Part shown: positions 12,691-24,069 of the stretch, in pieces
How positions within the stretch are numbered: position 1 is the stretch's first letter
Layout: every line of letters begins with the position of its first letter
DNA from: Sphaerosporella brunnea
Taxonomy: Eukaryota > Ascomycota > Pezizomycetes > Pezizales > Pyronemataceae
DNA: 64,000 nucleotides
Assembly (NCBI GenBank): GCA_008704415.1
Contig: VXIS01000025.1
Location: forward strand, 206,937 to 270,936
Reading direction: 5' to 3'
Notes under the pieces: generated by a model
Databases searched by the model: none
What the model was told of the DNA's origin: nothing
The model's input: the letters and a program-made list of their open reading frames with translations, nothing else
Made by a program: the position numbers and the translations under genes

Positions 12691-13751
12691 ATGGCCACGC
12701 CCACCCCACAGTCCGTCCGTAGCCGGCTATGGGGGCTCACAAACCTCTCCCACAGCACTCTTCACGACGTGCGCCCTCTCAACGAGCCGCCGTCCGCCGC
12801 ACTCATCGATCCCGAGCTCAAAAAAGCCAAAACCGAGCTTCGGCGGCTCCTGGTCGACGAAGAGATGGCAATCGCGACAGTGCGCACCCGTCTCCCCTCC
12901 ATTTTTTCCCTCGCTAACTGCTGCAGCTGCAAACCCAACTCGCAGACCTCCCCGCCGACCCCCAGCGCCGCCTCCGCGCAGAAATTGCGGCGAACCGTGA
13001 AACCTTCAACACCCCCGGCTACTACCCGCCGCCCGCGTCGCCGCTGAACAAGATCATCGCGTACCGCTACGTTCTTTCCGCGATAACGGCGTATGCTGAG
13101 CTGATCCCCATTTCCCGGCGGGAGGTTGAGGATATGCAGAAGGAGCTTGCGGCGGCGAAGGCTACGTTGAATGAGCAGGAGGCGCTGAAAGCCGTGCTCG
13201 AGAAGCGGGTGGCGGAGCTGAAGAATCCAGAGGCGATTTTAGTGGGCGCTGATGATAGTGTTGTTGGTATGAAGATGAGGTCAAAGAGGCTGAGGACAAA
13301 AACTGGCCGCACGATTAAGGCGCTGCATACGTTTTTTGAGAGGCATCTTGTTACCGCTCTGGCGATGGAGGAGCTTGGTGGCCCGATCGTTGGCTTGGGA
13401 AGGGAGGCGGTCGATGGGAAGAAGTTGCTGCGGAAGGCAAAGGGGCAGATGACGATTGAGGAGGCGTTTCGGGCGGGGAGGAAGAAGGAGCGGGAAAGAG
13501 AGAGGGAGAGGCGGGCGAGGAATGATGAGGAAGAGGAGGAGGAAGATGAGGAGGAAGATGAAGTGGTTGGTGAGCTGGAGTCGTTGCTGGAGGATCTTAT
13601 GGAGAAGAGTCTGGAGGCGGACCCGTATGTCGCCCTCAAGCGGGAAAGCGCCGTGGCTAGATTTTTGGTGCGGGCAAAGGTCGCGGAATTTCATCCGCGC
13701 GATGCAAAGCGTCTCAAGCTTCTTAACTTTGCTGGGACATTCGAAGACTAA
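12691..13751 (+). CDS. coiled-coil protein, possibly kinetochore CENP-K
   Basis: Two exons, 12691-12879 and 12927-13751, are joined by a 47-nt phase-0 intron, giving 337 residues. The N-terminal half is charged and heptad-like (residues 40-65 and 110-170), then comes RTIKALHTFFERHL and LAMEELGGPIVG. The stretch EELGGPIVG together with the coiled coil and an acidic tail resembles fungal CENP-K (Mcm22/Sim4-complex) proteins as I remember them; I could not check this. Residues 255-285 are a run of Lys/Arg/Glu followed by a purely acidic EEEEEEDEEEDE tract. If CENP-K, it would act in the inner kinetochore. Alternative: an unrelated nuclear coiled-coil protein. Confidence 0.8.
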
Positions 13752-14375
13752 CCATTGACGTTTTTTTTTCTTATTCTTTCGGCGTTTTCCTCTATATTTC
13801 TAATCTACACCGCTTCCACTGCGATCTGAATAACATGCTGGATTAACTCGGTCGTAAACTCGCACCAGCACTCTCGACCTCTGGAGGCGAATTAACCACT
13901 GGTAATACTTCTGAGCAAGGAGAACGTTGGCAGCTTCGGGCTTCTTTTAGTAAATTCAAGGCCTGGAATTCTTTGAGATGTACAGGTTCATTTGTTGGGG
14001 GTTTTACATGATGGCGGGCTCGGTGCTGTGTGTTCTGGCGCGCTCATCGGAGAGCGAGTGATCACTCATGCTCTCCTGCCATTGTAGTCTGACTACGATG
14101 AAAAGTATTTTTCTCCGACAATTAATGGTGATGTAGGAAGTGTTTTCTGTATGTAAACGATCGCTTTGACACTGAACGGCCATTGTTACATGTTTGTTCC
14201 ACCAAGATTACTCACTCACGTGTGATCACTCGAGGAGCGCCTGTTTGTTCCAGCCAAACGGGGTTTAAAGCTATCAATCTTACTACCTCATCCCCCTTCA
14301 TTGTCTTTTCCTGCTCGCTCACTTGTACACTACAACTCGCTCACTTGTACACTACAACAACCTCTCCTCTGCAAA
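13752..14375. other. intergenic with duplicated leader segment
   Basis: No gene seen. A 22-bp segment beginning CTCGCTCACTTGTACAC is duplicated in tandem at about 14315-14358, immediately before the ATG of the next gene, so it would lie in its 5' leader or promoter. Confidence 0.6.
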
Positions 14376-16035
14376 ATGTCCAACATTCTTCCAGAAGCTA
14401 GCTGGCTGTCACCTGGCAGCAAAGCCGCCTACAGATCTATCCGGCCCAGCCTCTTGGAAGATCCGGTCACTCCTGTTCGTCGCAATAACCATCCATCTTC
14501 CAACAACTATCACTCTGGACTCGATCCTAATGGTTCCATCGGCCCCGAGCGTAAAGGATGTGATGCTTTCTACGGAGGTGAAGATGGGAGCTCTGGGAGG
14601 GGAACCCTGGAGGCCTTAGCTGCGTACAGCTTCAAAGAGTTTCCCCCGAACGAGCTGGAGTCTGCTGAGGTTGAAGATGACTCAGTCCCGAAGACCGTCA
14701 CACTCCCGCGCGCCCAGTTCTTGGATCTTTGTCTTAGGGCGCATCTCCTTGACTCATTCCATCCAGAAATCTACTCGCAGGACCTGTTGCAGGGGCGCCC
14801 TTCCCGATATGCGAAGGAAGGTCCAGATCCAGAGGAATCTCCTGCTCCAAAGGATATTCAGGACTCAAACATTTGTGAGAACCTCTAGATTTCCCTTGTC
14901 CCAGCACCGCTGAACATTCGTTGCAGCTGTGATTCGTGGTCGTAACACGATTTCACACGATCCTCCGGAGCCAATGGAGCAGCATGGAAACAACCAAAAA
15001 CACCCGCCCGCTGTCGACCGTACTGTGATAATCGCGCCACTTCCGTTAGAGCTGAAGATCCGCGACTTCATCCACTCCATAATCGCGCCGGGAGGCTTGC
15101 GTCACATTCATTTTGCGCCGCTCCCCGGCGTTGACTTCCAGGTTGGCTGCATCACTTTCATGAGCGCCAAGGGTGCCGAAGCCTATCTCAAGTACACTCA
15201 GGAGCACGGCTTCTTCTTGTCGATGCGCGCTGAGGGCGAGCATCACGATATGGACGACACCAGCGGAGAGACGCGCACGGTCATTATGCAGAGTTTGAAT
15301 GATGGAAGGGGCGGGGTCAAAAAGGTTACCTTGGTCAAGAAACACCTTGACCGTGTGAGGGTCCGCATGTGGGGGAAACACTTTGATGGTACTCCGTTGG
15401 ACGTGTTTCACAACTTGCATCTCGCCTACGAGCATACTCTCCTGGTGTGGTTCAGGCTCGACGATACCTGGTTCTGCAAGGACCTTGAAGGCGAAATCCT
15501 CCGTAACGGTGCTACTCGTCAGTTGAAGGTCCTGGGACATGTGGACGACGTCCTTGAAGAGCTCGAGATGATACGTTTTTCTCCCCTGGAGTATTCTGGT
15601 GGCGGTGTGGTAAGACACCCTCCCTTTACACACCTTTTCGAACGCCCCTCACAAGACCTGCAGAGTTTGGAATTCGTCAATTACTTCACGGGTGTCCGTG
15701 GGGGAAAAGACTGCATGAAGCTCTCGGATCAGCGGAGCGCGGTGATGCTTCGCTTCTTTAGCCTTCACCATGCCATCATGGCGAAGCGCTACTTTGACAT
15801 GAGGAAGGGCTACGAGTCCCGTTCTTTCTATGTCCGCGACTACGCCGATCGTGAGGTCGAAACTCTCAAGTGGCACACCTACCCCAAGGTTGGTGAGTCG
15901 GGTGAAGCAAAGCGTGAACTCCTGCGTCAGATAGATCCGGATTTCGGTTTCGAGACTCCGCAGCGTCGTGGAAACTCTGACGAGTACGGCCTCGAGCAGG
16001 AAGAAGGCGTTTCGGAGGGCGGTTTCGATTCTTAG
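14376..16035 (+). CDS. uncharacterised fungal protein, 535 residues
   Basis: Exons 14376-14874 and 14927-16035 are joined across a 52-nt intron (GTGAGA...TTGCAG); the junction codon is TCT and the frame is open throughout. The first 165 residues are Ser/Pro-rich and acidic. From about residue 200 the sequence TVIIAPLPLELKIRDFIHS with later VGCITFMSAKGAEAYLKY reads like an RRM-type beta-alpha-beta fold, and a second such unit may lie at 390-460 (LEFVNYFTGVRG; SAVMLRFFSLHHAIMAKRYF). That assignment is inference from pattern only. No signal peptide or membrane segment is seen. The duplicated 22-bp segment lies just upstream of the start. I do not recognise the protein beyond this. Confidence 0.82.
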
Positions 16036-18104
16036 AAGAGGGGGGAAACAAATACAACATCATCGCTTCAACGAGGAACAATGTGGGGGGATGACATTTG
16101 GAGGAAGGGCTCAACGGGGCATAACGTATTGGGTTTGCTTGCTGGTGATTGTGTAGTGTAAGGGGCCCTAGGCACAACCGTTTTGCTGATTTTTTTTTTT
16201 TTTTGTTTTCTTTAGAGCTCCTTTATACCGGTTCTCAAGGAGGTTTGATTTGCGTATATGAATCACCTCCCCCCCCCTCTCTCCTGAAGCGTAAGCCAAA
16301 ACATGCGAGACGATTCATTCCCTCTATGTGCAACTGCCAGTGCGTACAGAAGGGCGGCTCCATTCGTCTCACGGCACATTAGTAGTAGTTTGTATTTTGG
16401 TATTCTGGAATTCGATATGGGAATCGTCATTTTATCAATGTGATATTTGTATTCCGGGAGGGAGGGGATGGCGCACATGTCGGTCTCTACTATATATATA
16501 TATCAATTCGGTTGCCATCTCTGGCTGCGGATTCGAGAAGAGAAGTTGGAGTTAGAGGGAATTGCTTTGTGTTTGTGATGTTGCGGGGGGGTGCACTTTG
16601 TCCGGCATCCAACTTGCTTGCTGCCTTGGTCTTTTGTTTCGTCGTGGATGTACATAATACTTCTGAGTACAAACGCACACAGCAAGCAAAAAGGAAAAAA
16701 AGTCTGGATGGGATTGAGCCAGCAAGCAAAGCAAAGCAAAGCAAAGCAAACAAGGCGATGCGAACCAAATCCATCAGCTGCCCCGCACAACAAAAACAAA
16801 AACAAAAACAAAACAGAAAACAAAATTTCCTATCCCCCCCCCCGCCCACCCGGATCTTTGCTGAGTAGTAGAGTAGTAGAACACATCTCGACACCACGCC
16901 GCAGCCAGCCAGCCTAGCCTTCAAGAAGCACGCTTACTCTCTACTCTGCTGCCACCACTTTGTTGGTCTCACAGTTAGCCGAGTGACTTTCCGTGACGGC
17001 ACGATGTAGGTATATCCCGCCCGCCCACCACAGAAAATTGTTGATACGAGACCTGTCAGGAAGTAGCCACATCCACACACACACACACACACACGCACAA
17101 AGCCGATCGCGAGAGGTTGGGCTTCTTCGAAGTATGAGCGCTATGTTGTGTTTGCGTTTTGGTTGGTGAGGGGCCGCTGTTGTTGGCCAAAGGGGGGAAA
17201 AAATATTTCTGTAAATTGAGTGAGTGAGTACTTAGTCACCATCATCCAGCCGCACTATATTTGGCACACGATAAGCAAGAAAGCGCGAGGGCATCTATCC
17301 AGTCAGCTTCACAAACGGGAAAAAAAACACATGACACATAAACACCGCATAAGTGAGGAGGGCAATTCACGAGCATTCTCTAGCAAGGGGAAAGAACAAA
17401 CCCCTCCCCCCCCCCCCCAAGCGACGAACGCTCCGACGGGTGTGAAGGCATTTATATATGTCGCTCGGCGGTTCGCCCGAGGACAAACGGTCGGGAAAAT
17501 CGTGCGGATCTCTATCATGTCAGCCACAACACACACACACACACACACACGCATACACACACGCAACTCCCACTCCTGAAGCTAAATAATTCCGATTCCC
17601 CGACGCAGCAAAAACTACCAAAACAAAAAAACAAAACGGAAACGAACAAGAAATAGAATAGGTATACCTGCCCACCACGTTGTGCCATCTCCCCACTACC
17701 CTACCGACACCGTTAGTAGGTAGAGTATAAATACACCAAAAAAATGTAAAAAAAAAAAAAAAAACAAACTCCACCGTTCGCCGTCCCAACCGCATCAACA
17801 AAAAGCAGGAGCAAGCAAAATATGCACATTTAGGGGGGGGGGGGGGTAGTAGTAGGAGGTGCGGAAGAATATGTACTCGTACGAAAAACGCCGCAGTTAC
17901 TGTGCGCCAGATAGTGGTGGTATCCCCTGTGCATAAAGCAGATGCTTGCCAGTAGTTGGTGAATGCGAGCCGAGCGAAAGGGTTCCAAAGGCATAACTCC
18001 ATCCGGCCGAACAAAAGAAACAAAAAATGCTCAAGAACGCCGTAATAATGCTGTTGAAATTTGTTATTGGAGATACTTTGGAAGGAGGGAGGGGAGAGAA
18101 CTAC
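16036..18104. other. intergenic, rich in simple repeats
   Basis: No credible gene. Simple repeats dominate: CAAAG pentamers at about 16724-16752, CAAAAA hexamers at about 16791-16816, two (CA)n tracts at about 17073-17094 and 17525-17551, a C run near 17405-17418 and a G run near 17834-17847. Long antisense open frames here (up to 167 codons) are products of these repeats. Confidence 0.65.
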
Positions 18105-18749
18105 CTATCCCCGAACCTGAACCATCATCGCAAGCATGGCTTTGATCTCTGCAAAGCCTTGTTGAGTTTCTTGACGGATATTGTGCATCTCTGACCGCAA
18201 GGTTTCGATCTCTCCTCTGAGGCCGCCAATATCGGCCTTCAGCTCGTTCCTCACGTTGCCAATATCCTGCTTCAGCTCGTTCCTCACGTCGCCAATATCC
18301 TGCTTCAGCTCGTTCCTCACGTCGCCAATATCCTGCTTCAGCTCGTTCCTCACGGCGACAACGCCGTTCGTGACCTCAGCCATATCGGATCCGATGGCCT
18401 CCATGTCCTGCGCGATGGCGCGAATGCTTTCCCGAGCCTCGTGCTGGTTCTCGGTGAAAAACGAGAACTGGCGACGCATGCTATCGCTTTCGTCGGAGAG
18501 GCGCGAAAGCCCGGAATGCAAACGTTCAACGCCACCCGAAAGCTTTCCCACGCCTTCCGAAAGCTCGAAGACATGGTGCGCGAGCATGCGCATGTTCTGC
18601 ACAGGGTTGTACGCTTCGTAGTCCGACAGGAAGTGGGAGCGTCGCAGCATGTATTGTTGCATTTGCAGGTGGTCCCGAGGAGGCAAAGGCTCCGTCGGGA
18701 CCTCGCTGTAAGGCGAGGACTCTGAAGGACTGTTGCTACGTTCGCTCAT
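18105..18749 (-). CDS. coiled-coil protein with 11-residue repeats
   Basis: One exon of 214 residues; ATG at 18749. Residues 1-30 are Ser/Pro-rich, the rest is almost wholly helical and charged. Residues 130-180 hold four copies of an 11-residue unit of the form VRNELKQDIGD (last copy VRNELKADIGG), an undecad coiled-coil period rather than a heptad. At DNA level the copies are nearly identical 33-bp units, so the tract is a minisatellite. No signal peptide, membrane segment or catalytic motif. A structural or scaffold role is the most that can be inferred. Confidence 0.78.
   Translation of the reverse strand: MSERSNSPSESSPYSEVPTEPLPPRDHLQMQQYMLRRSHFLSDYEAYNPVQNMRMLAHHVFELSEGVGKLSGGVERLHSGLSRLSDESDSMRRQFSFFTENQHEARESIRAIAQDMEAIGSDMAEVTNGVVAVRNELKQDIGDVRNELKQDIGDVRNELKQDIGNVRNELKADIGGLRGEIETLRSEMHNIRQETQQGFAEIKAMLAMMVQVRG
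18238..18354 (-). repeat. 33-bp coding minisatellite
   Basis: Three and a half near-identical 33-bp units on the minus strand encode VRNELKQDIGD. Copies differ at one or two bases (for example GTTGCC against GTCGCC), which indicates recent duplication, and the length of 33 keeps the frame. Confidence 0.85.
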
Positions 18750-20705
18750 GTCGAGTGGGATGCTGTGAAGATGTGTCGAGGCAGGAGTTGGAGTGGGGGG
18801 AACTGATGGTAGGGGTCAGATCGGAGACGGCGGGGAACACACATCGTGAGTTGACGGACCTGTTGATCTGAACCGTTGAAAGAGTTTGTTTATTTTATTT
18901 TTATTTTTTATTTTTTTTACTTGTTAAATTATTTGTTTGTTGATAGAAGTACTTATATACGTATTCGAGTTTTGAAGATCTGTGTTGTCGAGTTGTCGCG
19001 GAGTTAAGCGCTCATATACGGTTGGGGAGATTCATCTTGACGGTCTGGTGAGAGAGAAGAGAAGGGGAGAAGAGGTGGAGTGAGATCGGGGGCCCAGGCG
19101 GTTTAAACTACAGTTGCCACAACAGCCATGTATGTTGCCGCAGGATATGGCTAGTCCGGAAATGGAAGCCTGGCTTGCGCACCCGAGCTTCCCCGGCAAC
19201 AGCGATTGGCCAGAAAGACGGGGTCGATGGTTTGATTGGCCAACGTACAAATGTACGCATGCATGCAGTTTCGGGAGTGCAGGAAGCGCAGGAGGGCACT
19301 TCAGCAGGGATGCCCATGCAGCAGTGCAGCGGCATGGTACCGTACCACCATGCGACCGGCCAGCCTAGGGCGCTTCTGTAGATTTATGTGACGTGGAAAT
19401 GTCTTACTAGATCGAGCTACACCCACGCCACTCACCTCCGCTTCACAACTTCGCCCCCCGAGGATGACTCCAGCAAATTTTTCATCTCGCGGCCTGTCAA
19501 GCGATAAGTAAGGCCACTCTGAAGGCAACAGTCCAGCGTGCTAGGAGCATTTAACGATTATGCGAAAAGCCTTCGACTTTCATGCAGCGAGGGTGGGACA
19601 TTCCGGCCTCACATGGTTTTAACACCAGATGACCGGGATCGCAGCTTGTTGAGGGGAAAAAACCAGGTGTGGCTTGACGAGGCCTGACCGAAAAAATCCG
19701 GGATTTGAGTTAACTAGGGAAAGGTGGGGGTGGATAAGTGTTCCGCTTGACGCTGCTGACCCAGTTTCAGGGTGTTTTAAACGGCGATCCCTACATCGAT
19801 TTCTCGGCTTGTGCCACAGTGTGCATGCGCACCGCCACACACGCTTCCGAGTGAGATATCATGTCAGAATGGCCTCTTGATATGAACACGGCATGGCATC
19901 ATGCCCGCCGAACACCAGATTCGTGATGCAAAATCCCTCCGTCCTCAAGGTTTTATCTGATCGTTAATGTATGCTATTTCATAGCCGCTGGATGGCTAGT
20001 TTTCTGGGCGTCGAAACCTGCCGGGCTGCGCGCAAATTCTACAGCAACTAGGAACTCGGTTATTTCAACCTGTAGATAGTGGACGACTTCCTGTGGTTGT
20101 TTGGAAGGGTCAAGGAAGCAGCAAATATAGAGATACCGGCTTCCTGTGACGCTCGATAGAACACCTACAACGAGCCGGGCGGCACGACGGTAGGCGACCA
20201 AATTAGGTAGTGCCTTTTTTTCTACTTTCTATCAGACGTCGATAGCGAAGCTGCATAAGAGCGTCTTTCTATCGAGTGAAAATACTCGAATAGAATCACA
20301 GGAAGTTGTCCACTTGTAGCGCCTGGTGACCGCATTAAACCCGTGTTCAAGCCGGGACTGTTGCTTTCACAACCTCACAAACGCGGCATCCTCACTGGGG
20401 AGCTTTCAACTGACAAATCGGTGGGAGCCACACGAGCTTCCGATAAAGTAAGTCAATATCATAGTCTATCACTCGGGTTTCTACGGTTTTATTCCCCCCT
20501 CCTTCCCCCCTGCAGTCGAGGTACGGGCAAACGTAAAGTCTGCCTTGGGCACCAACACAATAGCCCGTCCGTGGGAAGAGCTGGAAACTTTCAACTCTGA
20601 CTGTGGCCGCTATCTGTTGAGTCGGATTGGAGCATACATATACATACCCAAGACCAGAGCGCCAAACCCGAACCGCAGCTTCTACACCGCGACTTCCCCC
20701 CCCCC
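18750..20705. other. intergenic, no gene seen
   Basis: Begins with the promoter of the minus-strand coiled-coil gene, including a T/A-rich block (18890-18935). The remainder has only short overlapping frames. The last five bases (20706-20710, AATTC) are the left target-site copy of the copia element. Confidence 0.6.
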
Positions 20706-20710
20706 AATTC

Positions 20711-20922
20711 TGTTGACAGCAAGTTTCGTACGCAGCGGACACTAAGAGATGGGTGAAGAGATTATATTAAAGGTTAGGTGCTAGTGACGCCGTCACTGCA
20801 CCTTAGGTGCAGAAGCGGCTCACTAGCCTATACTCTAATCTAACTACATCCCTGACAGAGTTTATACTCGGTTACGCCATAGAGGGTAGAGTGATGCCTA
20901 CGGCGTCACTCTACACTCAACA
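20711..20922 (-). repeat. 3' LTR of copia element
   Basis: 212 bp, bounded by TGTTGA...TCAACA. Four substitutions relative to the partner LTR. Contains the perfect 17-nt palindrome CTGCACCTTAGGTGCAG near its centre. Confidence 0.96.
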
Positions 20923-20932
20923 CTCCCCCTAT
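20923..20932 (-). other. polypurine tract
   Basis: On the minus strand ATAGGGGGAG directly abuts the 3' LTR, the place where plus-strand DNA synthesis is primed in LTR elements. Confidence 0.8.
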
Positions 20933-21017
20933 CCGAGCATAAACTATGCCCCCGTTTCCTCTGTAAATCACCAATCCGTATCTATATCCTCCGTCGCGGT
21001 GCGCTGCGTCCACGTGA

Positions 21018-23699
21018 TCAACATCGTTTCTCATCTGTGAGGCCAATCTCCTTGACGAAAGCTGCGTGCTTGACTGATCCTAGCGGCTTTGTCAAACCAT
21101 CCGCCAACTGCTCTTTGCTTGTCACGTGTTCCAGCATCAGATCGTTGCTTTCGATGTGGTCACGTATGGCATGATATCGGATTCGTAGGTGTCTTGTTGC
21201 GTTCGGAAATCCGTTTCGGAGAGCGTTTTCACCGGCTGTGTTGTCACCTCGTAGGGTAATCGTCTGGCTGGCGTTTCCTCTGCCGATCTCGTGAGCGACG
21301 TCTCGAAGCCAGCTTGCTTGTCTATAGGCACTGTCCATGCCGATGAGTTCCGCCTCCATGGTGCTATGGGCTACCAATCCTTGCTTTTTCGTCTTCCAGA
21401 TGATCAGCGCCCCATTCAAGAATATCAGCCATCCAGACGTAGATCGTGCTCCATCCTGATCTCCAGCATGATCGGCGTCGGAATACGCGATGATTCCGTC
21501 TTGGCGATACTGTTGTCTGAGAAGCGCCAGCTCGAAATTGCGAGTTCCGTTGAGGTATCGCAGGAGGTGCTTGACAGCTCCCCAATGCTCGATCGACGGA
21601 TCGCTAGCATATCGTCCAAGGATCCCAGCAGCGTATGCGATATCTGGCCTGCTTCCGAGAGCTGCGTAGAGCAAACTTCCAATTGCCTGTCGGTAGAGGC
21701 CTTGATCACAAGCCTCTTCTTCGTCTTTTCGCGTGTGAGGCTTCCAGTTGCTCTGCATCGGGAGCAGCTTCCTTGCGCTGTTTTCCATCCCAAACCTGGC
21801 TAGGACCTTCGTTACGTAGGCCTCCTGCGATATCCATATTTGACGCTTCTCGCGGTCTCGGCGAATCACCAATCCGACATAGGTAAAGGTCGGTTCCGTC
21901 ACCACTCCCCCTTTTGCCTGGAATCGTCTCCGAAATTCCTGGCAAAGTAACTCTAGCTGGTGATTCGGTGCCGTGATTAGGATGTCGTCGACATATAGGT
22001 TGAGTATAACGTCGTCGCTGTAGTAAAGTCCTGGGGCCGACACAGACGCTCTCAGGTGCAGCTGGTTAACAATAAACTGGCTAACGTCGTTAAACCAGCA
22101 TCTCCCGCTCTGCTTCAAGCCCGGGACTGACTTCTGGAGTAAGACGACTGGTCGTTCCCTTGTCAATGGATCGTCTACCCACTTTGCTTTGGGAAGCTTC
22201 AGATACACCTCCTCTTTCAGCGTGGCTCCCAGGTATGCCGTAGGGACGTCCAATACAGCCACTTCCAGGTCCTGTGTGGCCGTAAAACTCAATGTCATGC
22301 GTATGCTTTCGGCGTCGACAACCGGAGACGTGATTTCATCGTATTCGTCAGGGGTCTGTAGGAAACCTCGTGCTACCAGTCGCACTTTGTACTTTTCAAT
22401 GGTTCCATCGGGCCTCTCCTTCACTATCATCACCCATTTCGCGTCAACGACGCGTTTCCCAGGGGGTGCGGTGTCCACGTATGTATAGACGTCATGTGAT
22501 TTCAGCGATTTCTGCTCTGAATCCAACGCGGACATCCACTCGCCCGCATCCGGGGCTGCCAGAGCCTCATCGTAGCTTTTCGGTCCTTGTGTTGCCAGGA
22601 GGACGTCGTCGTAGATCGTTCGAATCTCCTCGTTGTTGTCTGGCTGCTGCTGAATTCGTCGAGCATCGCCGCGCGTCCGTCCCAAATGGAGCTTGACCAA
22701 ATGGCCATTTACCTCGACTTCTTTCATTAGTCGCGCGTTTCGGGCTGATTTTGCTTCAGGTGCGGGAGATGCAATCCATTCTCCCGGGATCTGATTTGCT
22801 TCTTGGCCGCCTTCGTCGTTGTCGTGGTTAGCATGTCGTCTGGCCACAGGCGTGGCTGGTAGCTCCAACTGCTGCTGCAGATCTGGTTGTCTCCTCGCGT
22901 GTTGCTGCTGCAGCTCAGGTTGTCTCGACGCGTGTTGCTGCTGCGGCTCTGGCTGTCTCATCGCTTGTTGCAGATCCAGTTGTTCCTCGCCGTAGTCGTC
23001 AGACTCGTTGTTTACCATAATGGACGGGGTCATCGTCGGTCGTATGGTGTTGAGGTCTTTGTATAGTGTCTTTTCGTCGAATTTCACATCACGTGACTTC
23101 ACAATCTTCTTTCCCTCAACGTCGTATAGTCGGTAGTGGCCATCTGATCCTTCGTAGCCCAACATGATGCATTTTCTCGCTCGGTCTGATAGCTTGTGAT
23201 CCCTGACTTCGGCCGGTATTTGGGCATATGCTAAGCATCCGACTGTCCGTAGGTGGCCGACATCTGGCCTCTTACCAAATTTCATCTCGTAAGGGGTTCG
23301 AATCTGGCCATCTTTGCTCGTTAGGGCCGCATGTGGAACTCGATTTCGGATATAGCTTGCGGTTGATGCCACTTCTGGCCAAAACGCGTGTGGGAGCTCA
23401 GCATGCTTTATCATTGCACGTGTTGGGTCCAGGATCCCACGGTTTGTCCGCTCGGCGATGCCATTGCTCTGATGGCTGTAAGGAGGTGTGATCTCGTGGC
23501 GGATTCTCTTTGATGCGAGGAATTCGCCCATAGCGCGACTGTTGAATTCTCCGCCACCGTCCGTCCGAATAGCCTTGACTGGGCATTCCTGCGCTTGGCA
23601 GTATTCCTGTAGTGATCCAAGCGCGTCCGACTTCTTGCGCAGAAAATAGACTTCGCTCCATCGCGTGTGGTCATCCGTGACTACCAACATATACATCAT
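21018..23699 (-). CDS. copia Pol: integrase core, reverse transcriptase, RNase H
   Basis: An 893-codon frame. Residues 1-150 carry the integrase core: VVTDDHTRW, IRTDGGGEF and GIAERTNR supply the D, D and E. A Gln-rich linker of short tandem repeats (QQQHARRQPE type) lies at about 245-285. The reverse transcriptase follows with KARLVARGF-like KVRLVARGF, AYLGATLKEEVYLKLP and the catalytic LYVDDILIT. RNase H ends the protein with YSDADHAGD and KKQGLVAHSTMEAELIG. The frame is entered by a one-base shift near 23730 relative to the preceding frame, so the product as sequenced lacks a continuous link to the protease. Confidence 0.94.
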   Translation of the reverse strand: MMYMLVVTDDHTRWSEVYFLRKKSDALGSLQEYCQAQECPVKAIRTDGGGEFNSRAMGEFLASKRIRHEITPPYSHQSNGIAERTNRGILDPTRAMIKHAELPHAFWPEVASTASYIRNRVPHAALTSKDGQIRTPYEMKFGKRPDVGHLRTVGCLAYAQIPAEVRDHKLSDRARKCIMLGYEGSDGHYRLYDVEGKKIVKSRDVKFDEKTLYKDLNTIRPTMTPSIMVNNESDDYGEEQLDLQQAMRQPEPQQQHASRQPELQQQHARRQPDLQQQLELPATPVARRHANHDNDEGGQEANQIPGEWIASPAPEAKSARNARLMKEVEVNGHLVKLHLGRTRGDARRIQQQPDNNEEIRTIYDDVLLATQGPKSYDEALAAPDAGEWMSALDSEQKSLKSHDVYTYVDTAPPGKRVVDAKWVMIVKERPDGTIEKYKVRLVARGFLQTPDEYDEITSPVVDAESIRMTLSFTATQDLEVAVLDVPTAYLGATLKEEVYLKLPKAKWVDDPLTRERPVVLLQKSVPGLKQSGRCWFNDVSQFIVNQLHLRASVSAPGLYYSDDVILNLYVDDILITAPNHQLELLCQEFRRRFQAKGGVVTEPTFTYVGLVIRRDREKRQIWISQEAYVTKVLARFGMENSARKLLPMQSNWKPHTRKDEEEACDQGLYRQAIGSLLYAALGSRPDIAYAAGILGRYASDPSIEHWGAVKHLLRYLNGTRNFELALLRQQYRQDGIIAYSDADHAGDQDGARSTSGWLIFLNGALIIWKTKKQGLVAHSTMEAELIGMDSAYRQASWLRDVAHEIGRGNASQTITLRGDNTAGENALRNGFPNATRHLRIRYHAIRDHIESNDLMLEHVTSKEQLADGLTKPLGSVKHAAFVKEIGLTDEKRC

Positions 23700-24069
23700 G
23701 CCCGCATGTGATGCGGTCCGAAAAGGGCCGACCTAGATCGGCATGCACCAACTCTCCTTCCCTTGCTTTTCTCTTCAAGCTTTGCGGATCGGCTTTATAC
23801 GGTGTTTTTGTCATCTTTCCGCGCATGCAGCCATCGCAGATGCATTCGGCGTGGTGCCTTGTGTCTGTAACGTCGATTCCGGCTATGGCTCCTGAGCGGA
23901 CCGCCTTCGTGACGGCTGCGACTGCTAGGTGTCCGAGCCGGTTATGCCATTTCATTGCTGCTTCTTCTCGTCCCGACGTATAGACAGCGTTAATCAGTGT
24001 ATCGTGCGTCTCTGGATCTTCTGCGATGATGCAAAAAGGTCTTGTGGCGTATAGCCCCGTGAGCAACAA
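23671..24069 (-). pseudogene. copia Pol segment: GAG-pre-integrase zinc domain, frame-shifted
   Basis: Encodes the integrase zinc-binding region: WHNRLGHL then HAECICDGCMRGK. It is out of frame with the protease segment (break near 24060) and with the integrase core (one extra base near 23730, within the GTCGGCCC of the minus strand). The encoded sequence is otherwise well kept, so these look like single recent indels. Confidence 0.85.

Noticed and set aside
13067..13639. Ser-rich 190-codon minus-strand frame
   Set aside because: It is the reverse of the acidic and Lys/Glu-rich coiled-coil gene on the plus strand.
16490..16924. Long antisense frames rich in Phe/Cys/Leu
   Set aside because: They arise from CAAAG and CAAAAA simple repeats, which lack stops on the reverse strand.
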